Positions 54,152 to 63,936 of a DNA stretch of 64,000 nt are shown piece by piece. Location of the stretch: NCBI RefSeq assembly GCF_002005305.1, contig NZ_CP014782.1, forward strand, positions 2,418,001 to 2,482,000. Direction: 5' to 3'. Both the position numbers and the translations under genes were made by a program. Within the stretch, counting starts at the first letter, position 1. Each line of letters opens with the position of its first letter. The stretch comes from Shewanella psychrophila (GTDB lineage: Bacteria > Pseudomonadota > Gammaproteobacteria > Enterobacterales > Shewanellaceae). The notes under the pieces were generated by a model. The model was not told the origin of the DNA. It was given only the letters and a program-made list of their open reading frames with translations, and did not search any database.

Positions 54152-57100
54152 TGCCTTCTTCAGACAACAACGCTAACTCCAAAAAAATGGCTAAGCAAAG
54201 CAAGATCGCCATTGTCGGTCTCGCAACGCTCTACCCTGATGCTAAGACTCCCGCTGAGTTTTGGCAGAACCTGCTCGATAAACGAGATTCACGCACGACC
54301 TTAACCAATGAAAAACTCGGTGCGACTAGCCACGACTATCAAGGTGTGCAGGGGCAATCAGACCGCTTTTACTGTGATAAAGGCGGCTATATTGAGAACT
54401 TCAGCTTCGATGCTGGCGGTTATCAACTACCGGCAGAGAGCTTAACAGGACTGGATGACAGCTTCCTTTGGGCACTAGACACCAGCCGTAAAGCACTGAT
54501 TGATGCGGGTATGACCCTAAAGAGCGACTCACTTGCTCGTACCGGTATCATCATGGGCGCCCTCTCGTTCCCAACAACTCGTTCCAACGATCTGTTTCTA
54601 CCTATTTATCACAGTGCGGTTGAAAAAGCCCTGCAAGATAAGCTGGGAAACAGCGCTTTCAAGCTAAACCCAACCAATGCCCATACCGTGCGCAGTCAAA
54701 GCGAAACAGCTTTAGATAACGCCAACGGTGCTATCGCCCACAACGCCTCAAAGGTTGTTGCTGACGCATTAGGTCTAGGCGGCGCACAACTTAGCCTAGA
54801 TGCTGCCTGTGCAAGCTCAGTCTACTCACTCAAACTTGCCTGTGATTACTTAAGCGCAGGCAAAGCCGATGTGATGCTAGCCGGCGCAGTATCTGGTGCA
54901 GATCCCTTCTTTATCAACATGGGTTTCTCCATCTTCCACGCTTATCCGGATCACGGTGTATCGGTACCCTTTGATAGCGACAGCAAAGGTTTGTTTGCTG
55001 GCGAAGGCGCGGGTGTATTAGTACTTAAGCGATTAGAAGATGCTGAGCGCGATAACGATAAGATCTATGCTGTTGTCAGTGGTGTTGGCCTATCTAACGA
55101 TGGTAAGGGACAGTTTGTGCTTAGCCCTAACCCTAAAGGTCAGGTAAAAGCCTTCGAACGTGCTTATGCTGCTAGTGATATCGAGCCTAAAGATATCGAA
55201 GTGATTGAGTGTCACGCAACGGGGACTCCGCTAGGTGACAAGATTGAGCTCACCTCGATGGAGACCTTTTTCGAAGATAAGTTAGCTGGCACTAAAGCGC
55301 CGCTAATAGGCTCAGCTAAATCTAACTTAGGCCATCTGCTGACTGCCGCTGGCATGCCTGGGATCATGAAGATGATCTTCGCCATGAAAGAGGGAGCACT
55401 GCCGCCAAGTATTAATATTAGCGATGCGATATCTTCGCCAAATAGCCTATTTGATGCCGGCACGCTACCTAATCAAGTACAGTCATGGCCTGTAAAAGCG
55501 GGTAATGATAAGCGCCATGCAGGTGTGTCGGTATTTGGCTTCGGTGGCTGTAACGCTCACCTGCTGCTAGAGTCCTACTCACATAATCAAGCCGCAAGTG
55601 CTCAAACAGCAATAGCTAGCCATCAGCCGGTTATTGCACCAAAGCCGCAGGCGATGAAGATAAGCGGTCTTGCCTCTCACTTTGGTCCTCTTAGCAGCAT
55701 AAATCAGCTCAATGATGCCCTAGTATCAAACAGCAATGGCTTTATCTCGCTCCCAAAGAAGCGCTGGAAAGGGTTAGAGAAACACCAAGAGTTGCTCGCT
55801 GAATTTGGTCTTAGCGCTGCGCCAAAGGGTGCCTATGTCGACAGTTTCGACTTAGACTTCCTACGCTTCAAACTGCCACCCAATGAAGATGATCGCCTGA
55901 TCTCACAACAGCTAATGCTGATGAAGGTCACCGATGAAGCTATTCGTGATGCCAAGTTAAAACCAGGGCAAAAAGTTGCAGTACTGGTTGCCATGGAAAC
56001 TGAGCTTGAACTTCACCAGTTCCGCGGCCGCGTTAACTTACATACTCAACTTGAACAGAGCTTATCAGCGCTAGGCGTCACCTTAAGCACTAATGAGTAC
56101 CAAGAGCTCGAAGCTATCACTATGGATAGTGTTCTCGATGCGGCTAAGCTCAACCAGTACACTAGCTTTATCGGCAACATCATGGCCTCACGTATCGCAT
56201 CTTTGTGGGATTTTAATGGCCCAGCATTTACTATCTCTGCCGCTGAGCAGTCGGTAAGTCGCTGTATCGATGTCGCGCAAAATATGATGGCCAGTGAAGC
56301 ACTTGATGCTGTGGTTATTGCAGCAGTTGACCTCTCGGGTAGTTTCGAGCAGGTAATACTGAAAAACAGTATTGAGCCTGTATCTATCGATGCCAGCGCC
56401 ACTCAAAGTAATCGTGGCTGGAATGTCGGTGAAGGTGCTGGCTCTGTGGTACTGGTGCCAGCTGATGCTAACTCAGCGAAATCATACGGTAGCCTTGATG
56501 CACTAGCCTTTGGCAGAATAACTGAAGCGAACCTAGTTACTGATAACTTGTTGACCCAAGCAGGCATTGATATCAACACGGTTAAGGTGGTTGAGACAAG
56601 TATCGCACCAGGCAGCATCGCTTCTGAGTCTGTATGTACGCTATTCCCAAATGCTATTAGCACCAGTGCAGATGAGCGTGTCGGCCACAGTTTTGCAGCT
56701 GCTGGGATGGCAGGTCTACTTCATGGCCTGCTTAGTCTGTCGATTCAGAATCAGTCTCAGCACTCTCAGTCCCAAAGTCAGTCTGGCGCTGCAATCGTTG
56801 CTAACAGCAGTGAGAATCTAGTCTCGCAGCTATTAATCAGCCAAAGCTCAACTGAAAACAGCGCTCTTTGTGCTCGTTTAAGCAGTGAGCTTAAATCTGA
56901 TGCCAAACACCAGCTACTCAAGCAGGTAACACTAGGTGGCCGTGATATCTATCAACATATCGTCGATACACCACTTGTGGCTCAAGCTTCAATTCAAGGC
57001 AAACTTGCGGCCGGCAGCACTTCAACAGTTGTGAAGCAGCACAAGCCTATCATCTCACGCACAGCACCCGTATTAGCTGCTCCTGCATTAGCAGCTAATA

Positions 57101-60033
57101 CGACTGACCCCAAATTAACAGCACCTGTAAGCCCTACTCCAGTTTTAGGTACCCTTATGACAAATAAAGTAATTACAACGCCTAGCAAAACAATTGACGT
57201 TTCAGCTGGTGACATGGCAGCATTTGCGCAAAACCAACAACTGACTCAAGAAGCTCATCAGGCATTTTTAAAGAGCCGTTCAGCAGGCATGAAAGTGGCC
57301 GATGCTCTGCTTAAGCAGCAGCTTGCTCAAGTACTAATACAAGAGCCGGGTCAAGCACCAGCACCTGTCTCTAGCACAGTAATCTCTGCACCGGTTTCAT
57401 ACGCTAACACCTTGAGCACCACGCCAGAGCTAGCGCCGGATCACGCTAACGTGCCCGCATACATAGCACCAACACCTGAGCTTAAGTCATGTATCTGGAA
57501 CTATGCCGATCTTGTTGAGTACGCAGAGGGTGATATTGCCAATGTATTTGGCTCAGATTACGCCATCATCGACAGCTATTCACGTCGCGTACGCCTACCA
57601 ACCACAGATTACCTACTGGTCTCTCGCGTCACTAAGCTTGACGCTACAATGAATGAGTTCAAACCTTGTTCGATGACCACAGAGTATGATATCCCGATTG
57701 ATGCGCCATACCTTATTGATGGTCAGATCCCATGGGCCGTCGCGGTTGAATCAGGTCAATGTGACTTAATGCTCATTAGCTACCTAGGTATTGATTTTGA
57801 GAACAAGGGCGAGCGCGTTTATCGCTTACTTGACTGTACCCTTACCTTCCTAGGCGATCTGCCACGTGGCGGCGATACGCTGCGCTACGATATTAAAATC
57901 AACAACTACGCCCGTAACGGCGAAACCTTGCTGTTCTTCTTCTCTTACGAGTGTTTCGTTGGCGATACCATGGTCCTGAAAATGGATGGCGGTTGTGCAG
58001 GCTTCTTCACCGACGAAGAACTTGCCGACGGTAAAGGCGTTATCCGCAGCGAAGATGAATTGAAAGCACGCGCACTAGCGGTTAAAAAGACCTTCAACCC
58101 GCTGATTGATTGTCCTAAAACTAGCTTCAGTTATGGCGATATCCATAAACTACTGACTGCCGATATTGAAGGCTGTTTCGGCCCAGCTCATGCAGGCCCT
58201 GCACAACCTTCACTGTGTTTCGCATCAGAGAAGTTCTTGATGATCGAGCAGGTCAGCAAAGTTGAACGTAACGGCGGTATTTGGGGACTTGGCTTAATCG
58301 AAGGTCATAAGCAGCTTGAAGCTGATCACTGGTACTTCCCGTGTCATTTCCAGGGCGACCAAGTGATGGCAGGCTCGTTAATGGCAGAAGGTTGTGGCCA
58401 GTTGCTACAGTTCTTTATGTTGCATTTAGGCATGCACACACAAACCAAGAATGGTCGTTTCCAGCCACTTGAAAACGCTTCACAGCAGGTGCGTTGTCGC
58501 GGACAGGTTCTGCCACAATCTGGCACCCTAACCTACCGCATGGAAGTGACTGAAATTGGCTTTAGCCCACGCCCATATGCGAAAGCGAATATCGATATCT
58601 TACTGAACGGTAAGCCTGTCGTCGACTTCCAAAACCTAGGTGTGATGATCAAAGAGGAAGATGAGTGTGTTCGTTACCCGACTCTGACAACTAACGCTAT
58701 TACATCGACAGCGCCTGCGGCTCCCGTAAAGAGTGAGCCTTCTGCGGCACTTAATAAGAAAGCCTACCAGCCAGCATCAGCTAACGCGCCATTGATGGCT
58801 CAAATTCCTGATCTGACTAAAGCGCCAAACAAGGGCGTGATACCTATTTCACACGTTGAAGCGCCAATCACGCCAGATTATCCGAACCGTGTACCTGATA
58901 CCGTGCCATTTACGCCGTATCATATGTTTGAGTTTGCGACCGGTAACATCGAAAACTGTTTCGGGCCTGAGTTCTCAATCTATCGCGGCATGATCCCACC
59001 ACGTACTCCCTGTGGCGATCTACAGGTGACTACTCGTGTTATCGAAGTCAACGGCAAGCGCGGCGAATTTAAGAAGCCATCTTCATGTATCGCTGAATAT
59101 GAAGTACCACAGGATGCATGGTATTTCGATAAGAACAACCATGAAGCGGTAATGCCTTACTCCATCTTGATGGAGATATCGCTACAGCCAAACGGCTTTA
59201 TCTCAGGTTACATGGGCACCACATTAGGTTTCCCAGGCCTTGAATTGTTCTTCCGTAACTTAGACGGTGCAGGTGAATTACTGCGAGAAGTGGACCTTCG
59301 CGGCAAGACTATCCGCAATGACTCACGTCTACTATCAACGGTTATGGCAGGCACTAACATCATCCAGAGCTTCAGCTTTGAGCTAAGCACAGATGGCGAG
59401 CCTTTCTATCGCGGTACAGCGGTATTTGGTTACTTCAAGGGTGATGCACTGAAAGATCAGCTTGGTCTTGATAACGGTAAGGTTACTCAACCTTGGCATG
59501 TAGCTAAAGGGATTGCGGCAGATACGACTGTGAACCTACTCGACAAGAGCAGCCGTCACTTTAACGCCCCAGCGAGCCAGCCACACTACCGACTAGCCGG
59601 TGGTCAGCTGAACTTTATCGACTCTGTCGAAATCGTCGATAACGGTGGCACCGAAGGCCTTGGCTACCTGTATGCTGAGCGCACCATCGACCCAAGTGAT
59701 TGGTTCTTCCAGTTCCACTTCCACCAAGATCCAGTTATGCCTGGCTCTTTGGGAGTTGAAGCGATTATCGAAACCATGCAGACTTACGCCATCAGTAAAG
59801 ATCTTGGCGCTGGATTTAAAAATCCTAAGTTTGGTCAGATTCTGTCGAACATCAAGTGGAAGTATCGCGGTCAGATCAACCCACTGAACAAGCAGATGTC
59901 TATGGATGTCAGTATCACCTCAGTTAAAGATGTTGATGGCAAGAAAGTGGTCACAGGTAATGCGAGCCTAAGTAAAGATGGTCTGCGTATTTACGAAGTG
60001 TTTGATATAGCAATCTGCATCGAAGAAGCCTAA
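54151..60033 (+). CDS. pfaC: PfaC, PUFA synthase subunit (KS-CLF-DH-DH)
   Basis: A 1960-residue multidomain subunit. Ketosynthase about 15-475, with active Cys220 in DAACASSVYSL and the histidine motifs ECHATGTPLGD and GHLLTAAGM. A chain-length factor follows (about 510-860), where the active cysteine is replaced (FTISAAEQSVSRC). Two FabA-like dehydratases follow: DH1 with His1399 in PCHFQGDQVMAGSL and DH2 with His1856 in FHFHQDPVMPGSLG. These create and isomerise the cis double bonds. The two DHs give the methylene-interrupted pattern. It overlaps the pfaB stop by one base. Intact frame throughout. Confidence 0.96.
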   Translation: MPSSDNNANSKKMAKQSKIAIVGLATLYPDAKTPAEFWQNLLDKRDSRTTLTNEKLGATSHDYQGVQGQSDRFYCDKGGYIENFSFDAGGYQLPAESLTGLDDSFLWALDTSRKALIDAGMTLKSDSLARTGIIMGALSFPTTRSNDLFLPIYHSAVEKALQDKLGNSAFKLNPTNAHTVRSQSETALDNANGAIAHNASKVVADALGLGGAQLSLDAACASSVYSLKLACDYLSAGKADVMLAGAVSGADPFFINMGFSIFHAYPDHGVSVPFDSDSKGLFAGEGAGVLVLKRLEDAERDNDKIYAVVSGVGLSNDGKGQFVLSPNPKGQVKAFERAYAASDIEPKDIEVIECHATGTPLGDKIELTSMETFFEDKLAGTKAPLIGSAKSNLGHLLTAAGMPGIMKMIFAMKEGALPPSINISDAISSPNSLFDAGTLPNQVQSWPVKAGNDKRHAGVSVFGFGGCNAHLLLESYSHNQAASAQTAIASHQPVIAPKPQAMKISGLASHFGPLSSINQLNDALVSNSNGFISLPKKRWKGLEKHQELLAEFGLSAAPKGAYVDSFDLDFLRFKLPPNEDDRLISQQLMLMKVTDEAIRDAKLKPGQKVAVLVAMETELELHQFRGRVNLHTQLEQSLSALGVTLSTNEYQELEAITMDSVLDAAKLNQYTSFIGNIMASRIASLWDFNGPAFTISAAEQSVSRCIDVAQNMMASEALDAVVIAAVDLSGSFEQVILKNSIEPVSIDASATQSNRGWNVGEGAGSVVLVPADANSAKSYGSLDALAFGRITEANLVTDNLLTQAGIDINTVKVVETSIAPGSIASESVCTLFPNAISTSADERVGHSFAAAGMAGLLHGLLSLSIQNQSQHSQSQSQSGAAIVANSSENLVSQLLISQSSTENSALCARLSSELKSDAKHQLLKQVTLGGRDIYQHIVDTPLVAQASIQGKLAAGSTSTVVKQHKPIISRTAPVLAAPALAANTTDPKLTAPVSPTPVLGTLMTNKVITTPSKTIDVSAGDMAAFAQNQQLTQEAHQAFLKSRSAGMKVADALLKQQLAQVLIQEPGQAPAPVSSTVISAPVSYANTLSTTPELAPDHANVPAYIAPTPELKSCIWNYADLVEYAEGDIANVFGSDYAIIDSYSRRVRLPTTDYLLVSRVTKLDATMNEFKPCSMTTEYDIPIDAPYLIDGQIPWAVAVESGQCDLMLISYLGIDFENKGERVYRLLDCTLTFLGDLPRGGDTLRYDIKINNYARNGETLLFFFSYECFVGDTMVLKMDGGCAGFFTDEELADGKGVIRSEDELKARALAVKKTFNPLIDCPKTSFSYGDIHKLLTADIEGCFGPAHAGPAQPSLCFASEKFLMIEQVSKVERNGGIWGLGLIEGHKQLEADHWYFPCHFQGDQVMAGSLMAEGCGQLLQFFMLHLGMHTQTKNGRFQPLENASQQVRCRGQVLPQSGTLTYRMEVTEIGFSPRPYAKANIDILLNGKPVVDFQNLGVMIKEEDECVRYPTLTTNAITSTAPAAPVKSEPSAALNKKAYQPASANAPLMAQIPDLTKAPNKGVIPISHVEAPITPDYPNRVPDTVPFTPYHMFEFATGNIENCFGPEFSIYRGMIPPRTPCGDLQVTTRVIEVNGKRGEFKKPSSCIAEYEVPQDAWYFDKNNHEAVMPYSILMEISLQPNGFISGYMGTTLGFPGLELFFRNLDGAGELLREVDLRGKTIRNDSRLLSTVMAGTNIIQSFSFELSTDGEPFYRGTAVFGYFKGDALKDQLGLDNGKVTQPWHVAKGIAADTTVNLLDKSSRHFNAPASQPHYRLAGGQLNFIDSVEIVDNGGTEGLGYLYAERTIDPSDWFFQFHFHQDPVMPGSLGVEAIIETMQTYAISKDLGAGFKNPKFGQILSNIKWKYRGQINPLNKQMSMDVSITSVKDVDGKKVVTGNASLSKDGLRIYEVFDIAICIEEA

Positions 60034-60055
60034 AATCTGCGCTTTTTTGCTTGAG

Positions 60056-60090
60056 TTAATGGCTAAAGAGACGAGCTCTTTAGCCATTAA
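60056..60090 (+). promoter_or_regulatory. Perfect inverted repeat between pfaC and pfaD
   Basis: 15-bp arms (TTAATGGCTAAAGAG at 60056-60070 and its complement at 60076-60090) with a 5-base loop, no U tract. It may attenuate or stabilise transcription into pfaD. Confidence 0.7.
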
Positions 60091-60166
60091 AAGCTTACGA
60101 ATTAGACAAGAGTTGCTATAAGCGCTCTCGACATCGAACTAAAAAGAATTACTTTAAGGGTCAACA

Positions 60167-61795
60167 ATGAATCCTACGACAACAAATGAAAAGCTTTCTC
60201 CATGGCCTTGGTCGGTAACCGATGCCAACATCAATTTTGATGTGAACACCATGGAGCAGCAACTTAAAGATTTCAGCCGTGGCTGTTATGTCATTAACCA
60301 CAGCGAGAAAGGTGTGGGTATCGCTCAAGATGCAACGATTGCATCAACCAAAGGTACTAACGGTAACGCGCATCCAGTCAGTGCTTTCGCACCAGCACTT
60401 GGTACAGAGAGCTTAGGCGACAGTAACTTCCGCCGCGTTCACGGTGTTAAGTACGCCTACTACGCTGGCGCCATGGCTAACGGTATCTCATCTGAAGAGT
60501 TAGTGATAGCCTTAGGTCAAGCGGGCATTTTATGTTCATTTGGCGCAGCGGGTCTTATTCCCAGCCGCGTAGAAGCTGCAATTAATCGCATTCAAAAGGC
60601 GCTGCCAAATGGCCCGTACATGTTTAACCTTATCCATAGCCCAAGCGAGCCAGCATTAGAGCGTGGCAGCGTTGAGCTATTTATTAAGCATAAGGTACGT
60701 ACAGTTGAAGCATCAGCTTTCCTTGGCCTTACACCACAAATCGTCTACTACCGCGCAGCAGGTCTTAGCCGTGATAGCCATGGCAATATCATTATTGCTA
60801 ACAAGGTTATCGCTAAAGTCAGCCGCACCGAAGTGGCTGAAAAATTCATGATGCCAGCGCCAGCTAAGATGCTACAGAAATTGGTCGATGATGGATCCAT
60901 CACCCCTGAGCAGATGGAACTAGCACAGCTTGTGCCTATGAGCGACGACATCACAGCCGAAGCCGACTCTGGCGGGCACACAGATAACCGTCCATTAGTG
61001 ACGCTTCTGCCGACAATTCTGGCATTAAAAGAAGAGATCCAGGCCAAATATCAATACGACACACCGATCCGTGTCGGTTGTGGCGGCGGTGTGGGCACAC
61101 CAGATGCAGCACTGGCTACCTTCAACATGGGCGCTGCTTATATCGTTACAGGTTCAGTCAATCAAGCCTGCGTCGAAGCCGGAGCCAGTGAGCACACTCG
61201 CAAGCTACTGGCAAACACTGAGATGGCCGATGTGACCATGGCTCCTGCGGCAGACATGTTCGAAATGGGCGTCAAGCTTCAAGTAGTCAAGCGCGGTACG
61301 CTTTTCCCAATGCGAGCTAATAAGCTATATGAGCTTTACACACGTTACGACTCTATCGAAGCGATTCCAGCAGCTGAGCGTGAGAAACTTGAGAAGCAAG
61401 TTTTCCGCTCAACACTTGATGAGATCTGGGCAGGTACAGTAGCGCACTTCAATGAACGTGACCCTAAGCAGATCGAGCGCGCCGAGGGCAACCCTAAGCG
61501 TAAGATGGCACTGATCTTCCGCTGGTACTTAGGGCTATCAAGTCGCTGGTCAAACTCTGGCGAAGTCGGCCGTGAGATGGATTATCAAATCTGGGCAGGC
61601 CCAGCACTGGGCGCATTTAACCAGTGGGCGAAAGACAGTTACTTAGATAACTATCAAGACCGTAACGCCGTCGATGTAGCCAAGCACCTGATGTATGGTG
61701 CTGCTTATCTTAACCGCGTTAACAGCCTCACCTCACAAGGTGTGAAGTTACCGACTCAGCTATTGCGCTGGAAGCCAAGCCAGAGAATGGCTTAA
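60167..61795 (+). CDS. pfaD: PfaD, enoyl reductase of the PUFA synthase
   Basis: A 542-residue FMN-dependent enoyl-ACP reductase with a TIM barrel of the nitronate monooxygenase type. The core is seen in FGAAGLIPSRVEAAINRIQ, FNLIHSPSEPALERG, VEASAFLGLTPQIVYYRA, and the flavin phosphate-binding region VGCGGGVGTPDAAL, then TGSVNQACVEAG. It reduces the double bonds that are not kept in the final chain. It is the only pfa gene with an intergenic gap (133 bp) before it, so it may have extra control. An AAGGG ribosome binding site precedes the ATG. Confidence 0.96.
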   Translation: MNPTTTNEKLSPWPWSVTDANINFDVNTMEQQLKDFSRGCYVINHSEKGVGIAQDATIASTKGTNGNAHPVSAFAPALGTESLGDSNFRRVHGVKYAYYAGAMANGISSEELVIALGQAGILCSFGAAGLIPSRVEAAINRIQKALPNGPYMFNLIHSPSEPALERGSVELFIKHKVRTVEASAFLGLTPQIVYYRAAGLSRDSHGNIIIANKVIAKVSRTEVAEKFMMPAPAKMLQKLVDDGSITPEQMELAQLVPMSDDITAEADSGGHTDNRPLVTLLPTILALKEEIQAKYQYDTPIRVGCGGGVGTPDAALATFNMGAAYIVTGSVNQACVEAGASEHTRKLLANTEMADVTMAPAADMFEMGVKLQVVKRGTLFPMRANKLYELYTRYDSIEAIPAAEREKLEKQVFRSTLDEIWAGTVAHFNERDPKQIERAEGNPKRKMALIFRWYLGLSSRWSNSGEVGREMDYQIWAGPALGAFNQWAKDSYLDNYQDRNAVDVAKHLMYGAAYLNRVNSLTSQGVKLPTQLLRWKPSQRMA

Positions 61796-61823
61796 GGGCA
61801 GTTTCGAGGGAAAGCAGCTGCGA

Positions 61824-61905
61824 GGAAGAGTCAGCCCTAAGCGGTTCTTGTAAAGAGTCATCCTTGAGCGGATTTTATAAAAAGACAGCCCTGAGCGGTT
61901 CTTAG
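61824..61905. repeat. Three ~27-bp repeats after pfaD
   Basis: Units starting at about 61824, 61852 and 61879 share the core AGTCAGCCCTAAGCGG-like sequence, for example GACAGCCCTGAGCGGTTCTT at 61884-61903. The same core occurs inside pfaA and pfaC (see findings). Confidence 0.8.
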
Positions 61906-61912
61906 AAATAGC

Positions 61913-61964
61913 AAAGCCACCGAGCACACTTATTCAAACTAAGTGGTTCTGGTGGCTTTTTGTT
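61913..61964 (+). terminator. Intrinsic terminator of the pfa operon
   Basis: Outer stem AAAGCCACC / GGTGGCTTT with an inner CTTA / TAAG pair, followed by five T. Confidence 0.9.
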
Positions 61965-62280
61965 TTCTATCACTGGCTGGGTTAGCCTCTCCAATAAAGA
62001 GATGGCTATACTCTCTTTTCGCTTAACGTAAACAAAATACAATCTAGCCATCGGTGACAATTAGCCACACCTTATCGTCGTTTACGTTCAAGGTGGTCAC
62101 AATAAGTCTTTAACTCTATAGGGAAATCTGCATTCACAACTTTGCTATCTTGGTTATTTACTGTTTATTTTAATAAGAGTTAAGCCAGTTCCCCTCCCAC
62201 CATTAACATATCTACTGAGCCGAACTGTTAAGTTCATATCTGCCACAAGCCTAAAAAAGATGGTTTTCTTTACAGTTGGT
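61965..62280. other. Intergenic region, about 316 bp
   Basis: AT-rich spacer between the convergent pfa operon and the protease gene. No gene, palindrome or RNA was recognised. Confidence 0.45.
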
Positions 62281-63481
62281 CTAGATGCAATGGACTCTGT
62301 AAAAATGATCCCCGTATAAGATGTCACCAAACCCGTTACGATATGGAACTGTATGCTCTTTAAAAAAGTATTTTTCGCCCTTTATAGTAAGTTGAATATC
62401 TTTACCTAGATTGTATGGGCGACCATCTAAGTCTCGAATATGGCTGTACCAAGTCCGAGAATTTATCGTGTTAAATTCAGCTGAGAATCCGATAGGAATC
62501 GTTCTTTCGAGCACCCCCCCAGTTTTCACTGCCATAAGGTTGATAGTAGGCCTGCGCAACAACTTTTTCATTGCAGCGATTTTCTATATGGATATAAACT
62601 TTCTTCGTTGTTTTGAAATCAACAGCTTCAAATAGCTTCACTTTATCTGGACGTTTCGAAATAATATAATTTATATCTTCAATAACCTTATTTGAAAACA
62701 GTACAGCTTCACCAATTTCGCCATTCATAGAAGAGGTCGAAACGATGCCTACGACGTGATGAGTTGACTCTGGCGTTTCAATTATTACACCCGCGCCACT
62801 TGCGCCAGAATAGACTCTGCAGTTGATTTGACCTATAAACGGTTTATATTTTTTTAGTTCGCACTTCTGGTGCCAGAGAGTATTGCCTTCCTTATCTCCG
62901 GGGTAACTTAATAAGGTGACGGGGACTTTCTGTTCGATTAATACTTTATCTTGAGAAACCGGTTCTATGTAGCCAAATTGCTTACCTGAACCTTTTCGGT
63001 TTTTACTACTCATTACTCTCAAAATTGCTAAATCAGTTTTTTGGGTGTCGTTATTGAGTGAAACTGTGCCATTAGGAAATTGCAGAACATTCTTATAATC
63101 TTCGAGAGTATATTGCTTATGAATCCACCCCTCTTCTATAAAAACTCTCGTTCGTTGTTGTCGACCTTTTCCGAGGTACTGAGGAATAAATTCGATATTA
63201 AGAACTGGTGCAGCTCTAAGATGATCAAAAACACAGTGTGCTGCAGTCATAATATAGTCCTCTGCGATAAGTACCGCAGAGCACCTTACTTCTATATTTT
63301 TACTAAAGCGATTTCTTGTAATGATCAAGCTACCAACACTTGAAGCATGTGAATAATCATCAATATCTTTGACTTGAACTCGTAGATTTTCATTTTCTTT
63401 ATCTACTGAAAAGCTTTCACCAACACTGTACTGACAAATAAAAAATAAGCACAACGATATTGTAATTTTTAATAATTTCAT
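62281..63481 (-). pseudogene. Trypsin-like serine protease, frameshifted in a G7 run
   Basis: A secreted S1-family protease. A signal peptide (MKLLKITISLCLFFICQYSVG) is followed by a chymotrypsin-fold domain. The triad is His82 (TAAHC), Asp150 (KTDLAILRV) and Ser228 (YSGASGAGV). The frame ends soon after about residue 334, but a second frame carries a continuing C-terminal domain (VLERTIPIGFSAEFNTINSR, then DLDGRPYNLGKDIQL). They join at a run of seven G on the minus strand (plus-strand C7 at 62514-62520). Six G would give a 399-residue protein. The start is the ATG at 63481; a GTG at 63490 is an alternative. The catalytic domain is intact either way. Confidence 0.85.
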
Positions 63482-63489
63482 AACTTTCA

Positions 63490-63936
63490 CTATTTACTAA
63501 TGCTCAACCTACCGAGGTCAGCTTGATAGATTGCCCAATCATGAACTTCCTTCAACTTGATTTTTGCAACTGACATTGAAATAAAAAATGCTAACGGAGT
63601 TAGTAAATATAATAACGGTGAACTGCCCAGTAAAGCGCATCCAACTATATGGGCTAATGCCCCTATAGCACCAACGGGCAACCTGTGTTTGTGCCGATAT
63701 GTTCTACCTACAAAACGTGAAAAAATACCTATGACTGTTGGTGGGAGGGCTAGCAATAAAATAAAGTGGCCACCAATAAGCGCAAATACAAAGTACAAAA
63801 GCATAGCAGGTAAAGCACCTATTAGAGCTCCGAAGATTGCACCTTTAGGGTTTTCATTTTGACTAATTTCTGCATAGGCCTCTTCCATTTCCTCTTGCTT
63901 ATATCTCACGGTACCACTCCCAAACGTCACATACAC
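63490..63936 (-). CDS. Small integral membrane protein, hypothetical
   Basis: A 148-residue protein with four predicted membrane helices (about 32-55, 58-78, 88-104 and 106-122), preceded by an acidic N-terminal tail (YKQEEMEEAYAEISQNENPKG). A Pro/Gly-rich helix-breaker appears in GAIFGALIGALPAMLLYF. I recognise no family. It lies directly upstream of the protease gene on the same strand; the stop at 63490-63492 leaves only eight bases to the protease ATG, so they are probably one operon. No promoter is clear before the window edge. Confidence 0.72.
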   Translation of the reverse strand: MYVTFGSGTVRYKQEEMEEAYAEISQNENPKGAIFGALIGALPAMLLYFVFALIGGHFILLLALPPTVIGIFSRFVGRTYRHKHRLPVGAIGALAHIVGCALLGSSPLLYLLTPLAFFISMSVAKIKLKEVHDWAIYQADLGRLSISK

